Assembly: GCF_019219825.1 (NCBI RefSeq)
Contig: NZ_JAHUXH010000027.1
Coordinates: forward strand, 1-64,000
Origin: Streptomyces sp. TRM70350
Lineage (GTDB): Bacteria; Actinomycetota; Actinomycetes; Streptomycetales; Streptomycetaceae
Direction: 5' to 3'
Length of the DNA: 64,000 bases
Shown here one piece after another: positions 24,713 through 33,380 of the stretch. Below the pieces are notes generated by a model. That model was not told the DNA's origin. It worked only from the letters and a program-made list of their open reading frames with translations, and did not search any database. Both the position numbers and the translations under genes were made by a program. Positions within the stretch are counted from its first letter, which is position 1. Each line of letters begins with the position of its first letter.

Positions 24713-27241
24713 ATGTTCCGCACCGCCCTGCGCAACGTACTCGCGCACAAGGCCCGGCTCCTGATGACCGTGCTCGCCGTCATGCTCGGCGTGGCGTTCG
24801 TCTCGGGGACGCTGGTCTTCACCAACACCATCTCGGACGCCCTCCAGAAGAGCTCCGCCAAGGGCTTCGAGCACGTCGACGTGGCCGTGACGGCCGAGGG
24901 ACGCCAGGACACCGGCGACACCCTCGGCAAGGCCCCCGAGCTGACCCGGGCGCTGCTCGACGACGCCGCGCGGGTGCCGGGGGCCGCCGACGCCATCGGT
25001 GTCGTCAGCGGCTTCACCGCCATGGCCGACAAGGACGGCAAGCTGATCGGCGACGGCTTCCAGACGCAGGGCGGGAACTACTGGGGCGACAAGGACCCCC
25101 GTTACCCGCTGGTCAGCGGTAGCGCCCCCAAGGGCCCCGACGAGGTGCTCGTCGACTCGGAGACCGCCAAGCGCGTCGGATACGAGGTCGGCGACACGGT
25201 CCGGCTGTCCATCGACGGCCCGGTCCTCACCCCGAAGATCACCGGCATCTTCACCACCGACGACGGCAACGTCGCCGCCGGTGGCAGCCTCACCCTCTTC
25301 GACACCGCCACCGCGCAGCGCCTGTTCGGCACGACGGGCACCTACGACCAGATCGACGTGACCGCGAAGGCGGGCGTCAGCCAGGCCGCGCTCAAGGCGG
25401 AGCTGGACAAGGCGCTGCCGAAGGACGTCGTCGAGACCACCACCGCCGGCGAACTCGCCGACGACCAGGCGATGATGATCGCCGAGTCGATGAGCGGACT
25501 GAAGCAGGCCCTGCTGGTCTTCGCCGGTATCGCGCTCTTCGTCGGTACGTTCATCATCGCCAACACCTTCACCATGCTGGTCGCCCAGCGCACCAAGGAA
25601 CTGGCCCTGCTGCGCGCCGTCGGCGCCTCCCGCAGGCAGGTCACCCGGTCCGTGCTGATCGAGGCGTTCCTGGTCGGCGCGATCGCCGCCGTGACCGGTC
25701 TGATCGCCGGCGTCGGCATCGGCGCCGGGCTGCGCTCCCTGATGGGCACGCTCGACGCCACCGTGCCCGACGGCCCGCTGGTGATCTCCCCCGGCACCAT
25801 CGGCACCGCCCTCGCGGTCGGCGTCCTCGTCACCATGCTGGCGGCCTGGCTGCCCGGCCGCCGGGCCGCGAAGATCCCGCCGGTCGCGGCGATGAGCAGC
25901 GTGCACGCCCAGGCGAGCGTGAAGTCGCTGGTGCTGCGCAACACCATCGGTGCCCTGTTCTCCGCGGCCGGCGTCGCGGTGATCCTCGCGGCCACGACGA
26001 TGAGCGGCTCGGACGGTCAGGCTCCGATGGGCCTCGGCGCGGTGCTGCTGATCATCGGCGTGTTCGTCCTGACCCCGCTGCTGTCCCGCCCGCTGATCGC
26101 GGCGGCGGCACCGGTCCTGCGCGTCTTCGGCGTCTCGGGCAAGCTCGCCCGTCAGAACTCGGTGCGCAACCCGCGCCGTACGGCCGCCACCGCCTCCGCC
26201 CTGATGATCGGCCTCACCCTGATCACCGGTATGACAGTGATGGCGGGCAGCCTGCAGAAGTCGATCGACAAGATGGCCTCGGCCGCGATCCGCGCGGACT
26301 ACGTCGTCTCGATGGCGAACGGCAACTTCCTCTCCCCGGACGTCGACGAGAAGCTGCGGCAGACCGAGGGCGTCACCGCCACCAGCCCGCTGCGCAACGC
26401 GCCCGCGCGCATCGGCGGCGAGACCGAGTACGTCACCGGTGTCACCGGCTCCACGATCGGTGAACTGACCGACCTCAAGGTCGACAGCGGCACCTTCGAG
26501 GTGGGCGGCACGGACGTCGTCGTCGACGCGGAGACCGCGGCGTCGCACGACTGGACGGCCGGCTCGACGTTCGGCGCCTCGTTCGAGGACGGCGAGAAGC
26601 AGCAGTTCACGGTCGCCGGGGTCTACGAGGGCAACGACCTGATCCGCGGCATCATGCTCGACAACGCGACCCTCACGCCGCATCTGTCCGACCCGACCGA
26701 CATGCGGGTCATGGTCAAGACGTCCGACGGCGCGTCCGAGGCGACGAAGGACCGGCTGGAGAAGGCCCTCGGCACCAACCCCGGCATCAAGGTCCAGGAC
26801 AAGAAGGACATCTCCAACGAGATCGCGTCGATGTTCACGCTGATGCTGAACATGCTGTACGGCCTGCTGGCGATGGCGGTGATCGTCGCGGTCCTCGGTG
26901 TCATCAACACCCTGGCCATGTCGGTCTTCGAACGCTCGCAGGAGATCGGCATGCTCCGCGCGATCGGCCTGGACCGCAAGGGCATCAAGCGGATGGTCCG
27001 CCTGGAGTCCGTGGTCATCTCCCTGTTCGGCGGCGTGCTCGGCATCGGCCTGGGCGTGTTCTTCGGCTGGGCGGCCGGTGAGCTGCTGAGCACGAAGATG
27101 CCGACGTACGAACTGGTCCTGCCCTGGGCCCGGATGGCGGTCTTCCTGCTGCTGGCCGCGACGGTGGGCGTGCTCGCGGCCCTGTGGCCGGCCCGCCGGG
27201 CGGCGCGCCTGAACATGCTCGCGGCGATCAAGTCGGAGTAG
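24713..27241 (+). CDS. FtsX-like ABC transporter permease (two FtsX domains)
   Basis: Membrane subunit partner of the preceding ATPase, 842 residues. The N-terminus ALRNVLAHKARLLMTVLAVMLGVAFVSG holds the first helix. A large extracytoplasmic (MacB-PCD-like) domain spans about 45-255, then three helices with FVGTFIIANTFTMLVAQRTKE. A central pair of helices precedes a second extracytoplasmic domain (about 500-690) and three final helices with VLGVINTLAMSVFERSQEIGMLRAIG. The duplicated layout matches actinobacterial FtsX permeases. The paralogue at 54144-56723 has the same order. No accessory periplasmic fusion protein is present, as expected for Gram-positives. Confidence 0.93.
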   Translation: MFRTALRNVLAHKARLLMTVLAVMLGVAFVSGTLVFTNTISDALQKSSAKGFEHVDVAVTAEGRQDTGDTLGKAPELTRALLDDAARVPGAADAIGVVSGFTAMADKDGKLIGDGFQTQGGNYWGDKDPRYPLVSGSAPKGPDEVLVDSETAKRVGYEVGDTVRLSIDGPVLTPKITGIFTTDDGNVAAGGSLTLFDTATAQRLFGTTGTYDQIDVTAKAGVSQAALKAELDKALPKDVVETTTAGELADDQAMMIAESMSGLKQALLVFAGIALFVGTFIIANTFTMLVAQRTKELALLRAVGASRRQVTRSVLIEAFLVGAIAAVTGLIAGVGIGAGLRSLMGTLDATVPDGPLVISPGTIGTALAVGVLVTMLAAWLPGRRAAKIPPVAAMSSVHAQASVKSLVLRNTIGALFSAAGVAVILAATTMSGSDGQAPMGLGAVLLIIGVFVLTPLLSRPLIAAAAPVLRVFGVSGKLARQNSVRNPRRTAATASALMIGLTLITGMTVMAGSLQKSIDKMASAAIRADYVVSMANGNFLSPDVDEKLRQTEGVTATSPLRNAPARIGGETEYVTGVTGSTIGELTDLKVDSGTFEVGGTDVVVDAETAASHDWTAGSTFGASFEDGEKQQFTVAGVYEGNDLIRGIMLDNATLTPHLSDPTDMRVMVKTSDGASEATKDRLEKALGTNPGIKVQDKKDISNEIASMFTLMLNMLYGLLAMAVIVAVLGVINTLAMSVFERSQEIGMLRAIGLDRKGIKRMVRLESVVISLFGGVLGIGLGVFFGWAAGELLSTKMPTYELVLPWARMAVFLLLAATVGVLAALWPARRAARLNMLAAIKSE

Positions 27242-27264
27242 TCCGTCGGGGTGTACGGCGATCA

Positions 27265-27294
27265 GGGCCCCGCTTCCCTCAGGAGGCGGGGCCC
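27265..27294. terminator. Bidirectional terminator
   Basis: GGGCCCCGC (27265-27273) and GCGGGGCCC (27286-27294), between the convergent permease and cyclopropane synthase genes, followed by TTGGTT. Confidence 0.8.
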
Positions 27295-27302
27295 TTGGTT
27301 GT

Positions 27303-28598
27303 TCAGGCGTTCCAGGTGCGCGAGCGCAGCGGCATTCCGGAGGCGCCGGAGTCGGGGGTCCGCACGGCCAGGACCTGGTTGACGCCGATGCGGTTGCGCT
27401 CGAAGGACAGCGCCGAGGCGGCCATGTACAGCCGCCAGACGCGGGCGCGACCGGGGCTGGTCAGCTTGACCGCGCGGGCCCAGTCCGCCTCCAGGTTGGC
27501 GACCCAGCGGCGCAGGGTGAGGGCGTAGTGCTCGCGGATCGACTCCACGTCGCGCACCTCGAAGCCGGCGCGTTCCAGCTGGGTGACGGTGGTGCCGATG
27601 GGCTGCAGCTCGCCGTCGGGGAAGACATAGGAGTCGATGAACTCGTCGACGTGATAGGTGGACTCGTCCTGTTGCGGCCGTCTTGCGATCTGGTGGTTGA
27701 GCAGCCGACCGCCGGGGGTGAGCAGGGCGTACAGGTCCCGCGCGTACTGCAGATACCGCTCGGCGCCGACGTGTTCGGCCATGCCGATGGAGGAGACGGC
27801 GTCGTAGGGCCCGTCGCGGACGTCCCGGTAGTCCTGCACCCGGATCTCGACCCGGTCGGTCAGGCCCTCGTCGGCGACGCGTTTGCGGGCGTACGCCGCC
27901 TGTTCCTGGGACAGGGTGATGCCGACGACGCTCACGCCGTGCTCGCGGGCGGCGTGGATGGCCAGGGAGCCCCAGCCGCAGCCGACGTCGAGCAGGCGCT
28001 GACCGGGGGTCAGGGCGAGTTTGCGGCAGACGAGTTCGAGTTTGTCGCGCTGGGCGGTTTCCAGCGTGGCGTCGGGGGCGGGCCAGTAGGCGCAGGAGTA
28101 CACCATGGACGGCCCGAGGACGAGCTCGTAGAAGTCGTTGCCCACGTCGTAGTGGTGGCTGATGGCGCGTTTGTCGCTGCGCTTGGTGTGCAGGTGACGA
28201 CGGGGCCTGCGCACCTCCTCGCGGGGCGGGGCGGGCGGCAGCGAGGGTCCGGCGAGCCGTACCAGGCCCCGGACGGCGGCGCGTACCTCGGGGTCGCGCA
28301 GGGCCTCGCCGAGGCCGCGGGCGTCCTCGCCGCGCTCCCAGATCAGGCCGGCGAGCACATCGAGGGCGGTGTACAGATCGCCCTCGATCTCGAGGTCCCC
28401 GGCCACCCAGGCGCGGGCCAGGCCCAGTTCGCCGGGTTTCCACAACAGTCGGCGCAGGGCGCGCCGGTTGCGTACGACGAGGACCGGCGCGTCCGGCGGC
28501 CCCGCCTGCGAACCGTCCCAGGCGCGGATACGCACTAGGAGCGGAGTTCCCACCAGCTGCTCGAGCAGCCCCTTCAGCCGCGACGCGGCGTCAGTCAT
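27303..28598 (-). CDS. cfa: Cyclopropane-fatty-acyl-phospholipid synthase family
   Basis: SAM-dependent methyltransferase that adds a methylene bridge or methyl group to unsaturated acyl chains of membrane lipids, 431 residues. ATG 28598 (MTDAASRLKG) has GGAGG upstream; a GTG three codons earlier overlaps that site. An N-terminal lipid-binding region of about 130 residues is followed by the family signature ISHHYDVGNDFYELVLG, then SAM motif I LLDVGCGWGSLAIHAA, SIGMAEHVG and a C-terminal YALTLRRWVANLE. All family motifs are present. It could equally make methyl-branched lipids, which the sequence cannot distinguish. Monocistronic. Confidence 0.93.
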   Translation of the reverse strand: MTDAASRLKGLLEQLVGTPLLVRIRAWDGSQAGPPDAPVLVVRNRRALRRLLWKPGELGLARAWVAGDLEIEGDLYTALDVLAGLIWERGEDARGLGEALRDPEVRAAVRGLVRLAGPSLPPAPPREEVRRPRRHLHTKRSDKRAISHHYDVGNDFYELVLGPSMVYSCAYWPAPDATLETAQRDKLELVCRKLALTPGQRLLDVGCGWGSLAIHAAREHGVSVVGITLSQEQAAYARKRVADEGLTDRVEIRVQDYRDVRDGPYDAVSSIGMAEHVGAERYLQYARDLYALLTPGGRLLNHQIARRPQQDESTYHVDEFIDSYVFPDGELQPIGTTVTQLERAGFEVRDVESIREHYALTLRRWVANLEADWARAVKLTSPGRARVWRLYMAASALSFERNRIGVNQVLAVRTPDSGASGMPLRSRTWNA

Positions 28599-28895
28599 GG
28601 CGCACACCTCCGTGACAGCGATCCCGGAATGTCGGTCACCACGTAAACACCAGAATGCCCGCGACGCCGTCCCGCCACGGCGTCACGTTCGGGCAAATTG
28701 TCAGAGCGCCCGTGCGCTGTCCAGGACGGTCTCGGCATCCCGGTCCGTATCAGGGCGAGGGCATGGTGCGGGACGCGCCGACGTGGGTCAAGTCCCGAGT
28801 TTCCCTGTCACGGAAGGCCGTGGCATGACGGGCTTCGGGCGGCGGGCCGTAATGGACATATCCGCCTTCCCTACTTCCTTCGGATGTGAACGGCC

Positions 28896-29498
28896 ATGAC
28901 TCGTCTTTCCCGCTTCCAGCGCTTCGCCCTGCTCACCGCTTCCACCACGGTGATCACCGGAGGGGCCCTCCTGCCGGGCACCGCGTTCGCCGCCCCGGCG
29001 CCGCAGACCACGAGCGTCGCCATGGCTGAGGCGCGATGGGTGGAGGCCAGGGACGCTCCGAGCGGCATCACCGCCCAGCTTCCCGCGAAAGCCAAGGCCG
29101 AGAAGGTGCCCGGTGGTCGTACGTACGTAGCGACGACCGACTCGGAGGTCGTCCAGTTCTCGGTCCTCGACGCGACCGCTCTCGGTCGGAACGATCTCAG
29201 GGACGCCGTCAAGAACTACCTGATCGGCTTCAACGGGACCATGCAGTCCCCCAACGAGAAACTCACCAGCGACAACGTCCGCGAGGGCACCACGGCCGAC
29301 GGCCATCACACCATCCATGCGGACGTCACGTCCCCTGACGGCACCGTCGGCCGCCTCGGCCTGATCCACGTGGGCGATCACGTGATCCAGATCGCGACGA
29401 TCGGCATCGACGTACAGCCGGACACCGTGGAAAGGGACCACGAGAAGCTCGTCGACAGCATCCAGCTGCCCGCCGACAAGCGCGGCCGGGCCGCCTGA
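28896..29498 (+). CDS. Secreted protein of unknown function
   Basis: A 200-residue protein. ATG 28896 begins MTRLSRFQRFALL, a signal peptide with a likely cleavage after GTAFA or slightly later. The mature part is mixed alpha/beta and hydrophilic, with GGRTYVATTDSEVVQFSVLD, a central NYLIGFNGTMQSPNEKLT and a terminal DHVIQIATIGID. No Cys, no lipobox and no catalytic motif are visible. The overall form is like small lipoprotein/LpqN-type domains (hydrophobic beta strands with a helix), but I would not assign it. It is followed by a strong bidirectional terminator. Confidence 0.8.
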   Translation: MTRLSRFQRFALLTASTTVITGGALLPGTAFAAPAPQTTSVAMAEARWVEARDAPSGITAQLPAKAKAEKVPGGRTYVATTDSEVVQFSVLDATALGRNDLRDAVKNYLIGFNGTMQSPNEKLTSDNVREGTTADGHHTIHADVTSPDGTVGRLGLIHVGDHVIQIATIGIDVQPDTVERDHEKLVDSIQLPADKRGRAA

Positions 29499-29529
29499 CC
29501 GCCAAAGCCCTCGGTGCGCACACACGCCG

Positions 29530-29567
29530 AAGGGGCCGCCCGCACCACGGATGGCAGGCGGCCCCTT
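29530..29567. terminator. Bidirectional terminator
   Basis: AAGGGGCCGCC (29530-29540) and GGCGGCCCCTT (29557-29567), an 11-bp perfect stem between the convergent secreted-protein and ndh genes. Confidence 0.82.
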
Positions 29568-29593
29568 CTGGGGTGCTCAAGAGTGACCGGGGG

Positions 29594-30979
29594 TCAGGAG
29601 GCCTTCGCCTTCTCCTCGGTCTTCGCAGCGGCGGCAGCGACCGGCGCGGGCTTCGCCGCCTCGTAGAACTCCTCGCGCGGAGACTCCAGGGCGCCGAGCG
29701 CGACGACCTCGCGCTTGAGGAACATGCCGAGCGTCCAGTCGGCGAAGACGCGGATCTTGCGGTTCCAGGTCGGCATCGCCAGACCGTGGTAGCCGCGGTG
29801 CATGTACCAGGCGAGACGGCCCTTGAGCTTGATCTTCATCTTGCCCATGACGATCATCGCCACGCCCTTGTGCAGGCCGAGACCCGCCACCGCGCCCTTG
29901 TTGGCGTGGCTGTACTCCTTCTGCGGGAAGCCCCGCATCCCGGAGACCACGTTGTCGCCGAGCACCCTGGCCTGGCGCAGCGCGTGCTGGGCGTTCGGCG
30001 GGCACCAGGCGTTCTCCACGCCGGCCTTGCGGGCGGCGATGTCGGGCACCTGGGCGTTGTCGCCCGCGGCCCAGATGTAGTCCGTGCCCTTGACCTGGAG
30101 CGTCGGCTCGCAGTCGATGTGACCGCGCGGACCGAGCGGCAGGCCGAAGCGGGCCAGCGCCGGGTTCGGCTTGACGCCCGCCGTCCAGACGATCGTGTTG
30201 GCGTCGACCTCCAGGCCGTTCTTCAGCACCACGTGACCGTCGACGCAGGAGTCCATGGAGGTGGAGAGGTAGACCTCCACGCCCCGGCTCTCCAGGTGCT
30301 CCCTGCCGTAGGTGCCGAGCTTGGGCCCGACCTCGGGAAGGATCTTGTCGGCGGCGTCGACGAGGATGAAGCGCATGTCCTCACGGGACACGTTGTTGTA
30401 GTACTTGGCCGCGTCCCGGGCCATGTCCTCGACCTCACCGATGGTCTCCGCGCCCGCGAAGCCACCGCCGATGAAGACGAAGGTGAGCGCCTTGCGGCGG
30501 ATGTCCTCGTCCGTCGTGGAGTCGGCCTTGTCGAGCTGCTCAAGGACGTGGTTGCGCAGGCCGATGGCCTCCTCGATGCCCTTCATGCCGATGCCCTGCT
30601 CGGCGAGGCCGGGGATCGGGAAGGTGCGGGAGACCGCGCCGAGCGCGACGACGAGGTAGTCGAAGGGAAGCTCGTACGCCTCGCCGACCAGCGGGGAGAT
30701 GGTGGCGACCTTGCGGTCCTGGTCGATGGTGGTGACCCGACCGGTGAGCACCTCCGCCTTCGGCAGCACGCGTCGCAGCGGGACGACGACGTGGCGCGGG
30801 GAGATGTTGCCGGCGGCGGTTTCGGGGAGGAAGGGCTGGTAGGTCATGTACGACCGGGGGTCGACGACCGTGACGGTCGCCTCGCCGTAGCGCATCTTCT
30901 TCAGGATGCGCCGAGCCGCGTACAGGCCTACGTACCCACCGCCTACTACGAGGATCCTGGGACGCTCCGTGGTGCTCAT
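29594..30979 (-). CDS. ndh: Type II NADH dehydrogenase
   Basis: Non-proton-pumping NADH:menaquinone oxidoreductase, 461 residues, peripheral on the inner face of the membrane. The FAD fold is at the start (ILVVGGGYVGLYAARRI), and the NADH fold is FVFIGGGFAGAETIGEVED at about 160. The second FAD contact is YIWAAGDNAQVPD and the quinone-site segment is CPPNAQHALRQARVLGDN. A C-terminal amphipathic part (VFADWTLGMFLKREVVALG) fits membrane anchoring, and the tail is Ala/Lys-rich. It replaces or bypasses complex I. A Rex-like operator is centred about 330 bp upstream, which would link expression to NADH/NAD ratio. Monocistronic. Confidence 0.94.
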   Translation of the reverse strand: MSTTERPRILVVGGGYVGLYAARRILKKMRYGEATVTVVDPRSYMTYQPFLPETAAGNISPRHVVVPLRRVLPKAEVLTGRVTTIDQDRKVATISPLVGEAYELPFDYLVVALGAVSRTFPIPGLAEQGIGMKGIEEAIGLRNHVLEQLDKADSTTDEDIRRKALTFVFIGGGFAGAETIGEVEDMARDAAKYYNNVSREDMRFILVDAADKILPEVGPKLGTYGREHLESRGVEVYLSTSMDSCVDGHVVLKNGLEVDANTIVWTAGVKPNPALARFGLPLGPRGHIDCEPTLQVKGTDYIWAAGDNAQVPDIAARKAGVENAWCPPNAQHALRQARVLGDNVVSGMRGFPQKEYSHANKGAVAGLGLHKGVAMIVMGKMKIKLKGRLAWYMHRGYHGLAMPTWNRKIRVFADWTLGMFLKREVVALGALESPREEFYEAAKPAPVAAAAAKTEEKAKAS

Positions 30980-31527
30980 GCCATCGAGTATCCACCCGTC
31001 TCAGAGGGGTAGCTCGTGCGCCCCTTCACAAGCTTGCCCACGCCCTCTGCTACACTGCGCGGCCCGCGTGACCGAGATCATGGCGGCCGCGGGGAACCTT
31101 CGTGCAGGGCGGACCGTTGTCAAGGCCGCGTGAGCTGCCTCTCTGGGATGCGGAGCCCCCTGCGAGCGGGCCGAAACACCCTCAGGCCAGGGGCGTCCGG
31201 AGCACCCTTGCACCGCCCACCTGAACATGTTCAAGTGCGTGTTCACCCCTCGGAAGGGTCAACCGGCGCGCATCCGTGGTCCGACAGGACCGAATTCCTT
31301 GTGAAGAACTTCACGAAGTTTCTTCGGCGGGCGTCTTCGAGGGGTTGCCGAGGCGGCCGAGGACCCCTCCCGGAAGTGCTCATACGCTAGCCGACCTGCT
31401 CAGCCGATGGCTACTGACCGGTAGTAAACGAGACCCGGAACACCCCGCAGACGCTGATCCGAGTCGCCGTCACCCGGTCGGCCACACTCCGCGCGAAATG
31501 GGTCGCAAGGCCGCATAACGTGCAGCC
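30980..31527. other. Long intergenic region with operator-like palindromes
   Basis: 548 bp between divergent genes with no supported coding sequence. It holds a foldable element at 31146-31198, a perfect TGAACATGTTCA palindrome (31222-31233) and a Rex-like site (31300-31315). Both neighbours could be controlled from here. Confidence 0.55.
31300..31315. promoter_or_regulatory. Rex-like operator
   Basis: TGTGAAGAACTTCACG matches the Streptomyces Rex consensus TGTGAACNNNTTCACA at 11 of 13 fixed positions. The symmetry extends to TTGTGAA...TTCACGAA (31299-31317). Rex represses respiratory genes and is released by NADH; ndh is a known type of target. Confidence 0.6.
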
Positions 31528-31764
31528 ATGATCACTTCTCAGAAGGCCCTCAAGCGGGCCACCATGCGAATAGTCTCTGTCGGCGCCGCCCTGTGCATCT
31601 CCCTTGGTGTGGGGGCCGCGACGGCCGCAACCGCCGCCGCCGCGATACCCGTTCACCACGTCGCCACGAAGGCCGCGGCCGCCCAGTCGAGCCCGGCCCT
31701 CGGCGGCTATGGCGACGATGGGGGTGCAGCGGCGTCATCGTCCTTCTCTGCAACTGACCGATAG
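31528..31764 (+). CDS. Putative small secreted peptide
   Basis: A 78-residue frame beginning MITSQKALKRATMRIVSVG. The basic start followed by GAALCISLGVGAATAATAA is a credible signal peptide. The remainder (about 45 residues) is Ala/Ser/Gly-rich with no domain. There is no clear ribosome site before ATG 31528, so translation is uncertain. A good terminator follows, which supports a transcribed gene. It may be species-specific. Confidence 0.5.
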   Translation: MITSQKALKRATMRIVSVGAALCISLGVGAATAATAAAAIPVHHVATKAAAAQSSPALGGYGDDGGAAASSSFSATDR

Positions 31765-31783
31765 TCCGCATGGGCTGACCCGA

Positions 31784-31818
31784 CGGCCCCGGTCCCTCCC
31801 CGCGAGGTACCGGGGCCG
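31784..31818. terminator. Bidirectional terminator
   Basis: CGGCCCCGGT (31784-31793) and ACCGGGGCCG (31809-31818), between the small-peptide gene and the convergent ppx gene. Confidence 0.78.
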
Positions 31819-31835
31819 TTCCGTGTCACCGCGGG

Positions 31836-32807
31836 TCAGTCGATGTGCTTGGCCGCTTCCGCATCCTCTGCCGCCGTGAAGGCGATGCCGTCGAGGATGT
31901 CGTGCTCGCTGACGACGACCTCCTCGGCGCCGATCCGTTCCATGATCGACAGGAGCACCAGCGCGCCCGCGGCGATCACGTCGACGCGCCCCGGGTGCAT
32001 GGCCGGTACGGCCGCGCGCTCGGCGTGGGTGGAGTGCAGGAGCCAGTCGGTGATCTCGCGGACCCGGTCGAGGGTGACCCGGGAGTGGTGGATGCGGGTC
32101 GGGTCGTACTCGGGCAGGTCCTGGGCGATCGCCGACACCGTGGTGACCGAACCGGCAAGCCCCACCAGCGTCTTCGCCTCGCGCAGCGGCACCGTCTCCT
32201 CGGCGACGTCGAGGGCGGCCTCGATGTCGGCCCGCATCGCCGTGATCTGCTCCTCGGAGGGCGGGTCGGAGACGACGCCGTCGCGGACCAGGTGACGCTC
32301 GGTCATCCGGACGCAGCCGATGTCGACCGAGCGGGCCGCGCGGACGTGCTCCTCCCCGACGACGAACTCCGTCGACCCGCCGCCGACGTCGACCACGAGG
32401 TAGGGCTTGGGCAGGTGATCGTGCTCCGCCAGCTCCTTCGTCGCGCCCGTGAAGGAGAACTCGGCCTCCTGGTCCCCCGTGATGACCTCGGGCTCGACGC
32501 CCAGGATGTCCATGACCCCCCGGACGAACACGTCCCGGTTCTCGGCGTCCCGGGAGGCGGAGGTGGCGACGAAGCGGAGCCGCTCGGCGCCGTGCTCCTT
32601 GATGATCGCCGCATAGTCACGGCAGGCGGCGAAGGTGCGCTCCAGCGCCTCGGGGGCGAGCCGCCCCGTGCGGTCGACGCCCTGGCCGAGCCGCACGATG
32701 GTCATACGGCGGTCCAGGTCGACGAGTTCCCCGGTGGCCGGGTCGACATCGGCGACGAGGAGCCGGATGGAGTTCGTGCCGCAGTCGATGGCGGCCACGC
32801 GGGTCAC
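31836..32807 (-). CDS. ppx: Ppx/GppA exopolyphosphatase family
   Basis: Sugar-kinase/Hsp70-fold phosphatase acting on polyphosphate or guanosine pentaphosphate, 323 residues. GTG 32807 overlaps the DUF501 stop (GTGA), and MTRVAAIDCGTNSIRLLV is the family N-terminus with the first phosphate loop. The catalytic region ATSASRDAENRD and second loop LVVDVGGGSTEFVVG are intact. DVIAAGALVLLSIME is the adenosine-type motif. The length is the short form, without an HD domain. It is last in the leftward row divIC, DUF501, ppx, an arrangement common in actinobacteria downstream of eno. Confidence 0.93.
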   Translation of the reverse strand: MTRVAAIDCGTNSIRLLVADVDPATGELVDLDRRMTIVRLGQGVDRTGRLAPEALERTFAACRDYAAIIKEHGAERLRFVATSASRDAENRDVFVRGVMDILGVEPEVITGDQEAEFSFTGATKELAEHDHLPKPYLVVDVGGGSTEFVVGEEHVRAARSVDIGCVRMTERHLVRDGVVSDPPSEEQITAMRADIEAALDVAEETVPLREAKTLVGLAGSVTTVSAIAQDLPEYDPTRIHHSRVTLDRVREITDWLLHSTHAERAAVPAMHPGRVDVIAAGALVLLSIMERIGAEEVVVSEHDILDGIAFTAAEDAEAAKHID

Positions 32808-33361
32808 TTGTCGTCCTCCTCGTTCGCCACGGAGTCCGCCACGGAGTCCGCCATGGACACACACGGCCCCTTGCGCCACCACTCCGGCAGCATGGCCAGG
32901 GCCTCGTCGCCGAGCGGGTTCACGCCCGGCCCGGCGGCCAGGCTGTGCGCCACGAGCACGTGCAGGCACTTCACCCGGTCCGGCATGCCGCCCGCGCTCG
33001 GGAAGCCCGTCAGCTCCTCGATCTCGTCCCGGCGCCGGATGTAGTCCTCGTGCGCGGCGCGGTACGCGGCGGCGAGCTCCGGCTCGGTCTCCAGCCGGGC
33101 CGTCATCTCCTTCATCACGCCCTCGGCCTCCAGCGTGCCGATGGCCGACGAGGCCCGCGGGCACGTCAGGTAGTACAGCGTCGGAAAGGGCGTGCCGTCG
33201 GGCAGCCGCGGGGCCGTCTCCACGACGTCCGGCTGCCCGCACGGGCACCGGTGCGCGATGGCACGCAGCCCGCGCGGCGGCCGCCCTAGCTGCTGCTTGA
33301 AGGCCTCGACGTCCGCGTCGGTGGGCTCGGTGCGCGGGGTGGGCGGCGGGGGCGTTTCCAT
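32804..33361 (-). CDS. DUF501 domain protein
   Basis: A 185-residue conserved actinobacterial protein. Core motifs are QLGRPPRGLRAIAHRCPCG, a CPCGxP knuckle, TLYYLTCPRASSAIGTLEA and DRVKCLHVLVAHSLAAGPGVNP, with a conserved Cys/His set that could bind a metal. The tail (SMADSVADSVANEEDDK) contains a short internal repeat and is acidic. ATG 33361 is used; the ribosome site is weak (AAAGA). It sits between divIC and ppx with GTGA coupling to ppx. Function unknown; the conserved link to the cell-division gene is suggestive only. Confidence 0.92.
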   Translation of the reverse strand: METPPPPTPRTEPTDADVEAFKQQLGRPPRGLRAIAHRCPCGQPDVVETAPRLPDGTPFPTLYYLTCPRASSAIGTLEAEGVMKEMTARLETEPELAAAYRAAHEDYIRRRDEIEELTGFPSAGGMPDRVKCLHVLVAHSLAAGPGVNPLGDEALAMLPEWWRKGPCVSMADSVADSVANEEDDK

Positions 33362-33380
33362 GACGTTCTTTCTCTTGTGG

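Noticed and set aside
23729..26683. Long minus-strand open frame opposite the first ABC operon (and similar frames at 53937-57023, 1542-3077 and 33826-35298)
   Set aside because: Composition is His/Gly/Asp-rich antisense noise; the real genes on the other strand have full family motifs.
31140..31200. Glycine riboswitch (CCGAAAC and CCTCAGG resemble its conserved loops)
   Set aside because: The purine-rich GGAGAG and CACCGAAGG core elements are missing and no glycine-related gene follows.
31222..31233. LexA (SOS) box
   Set aside because: TGAACATGTTCA has GAAC/GTTC half-sites separated by two bases, whereas the actinobacterial LexA box has four.
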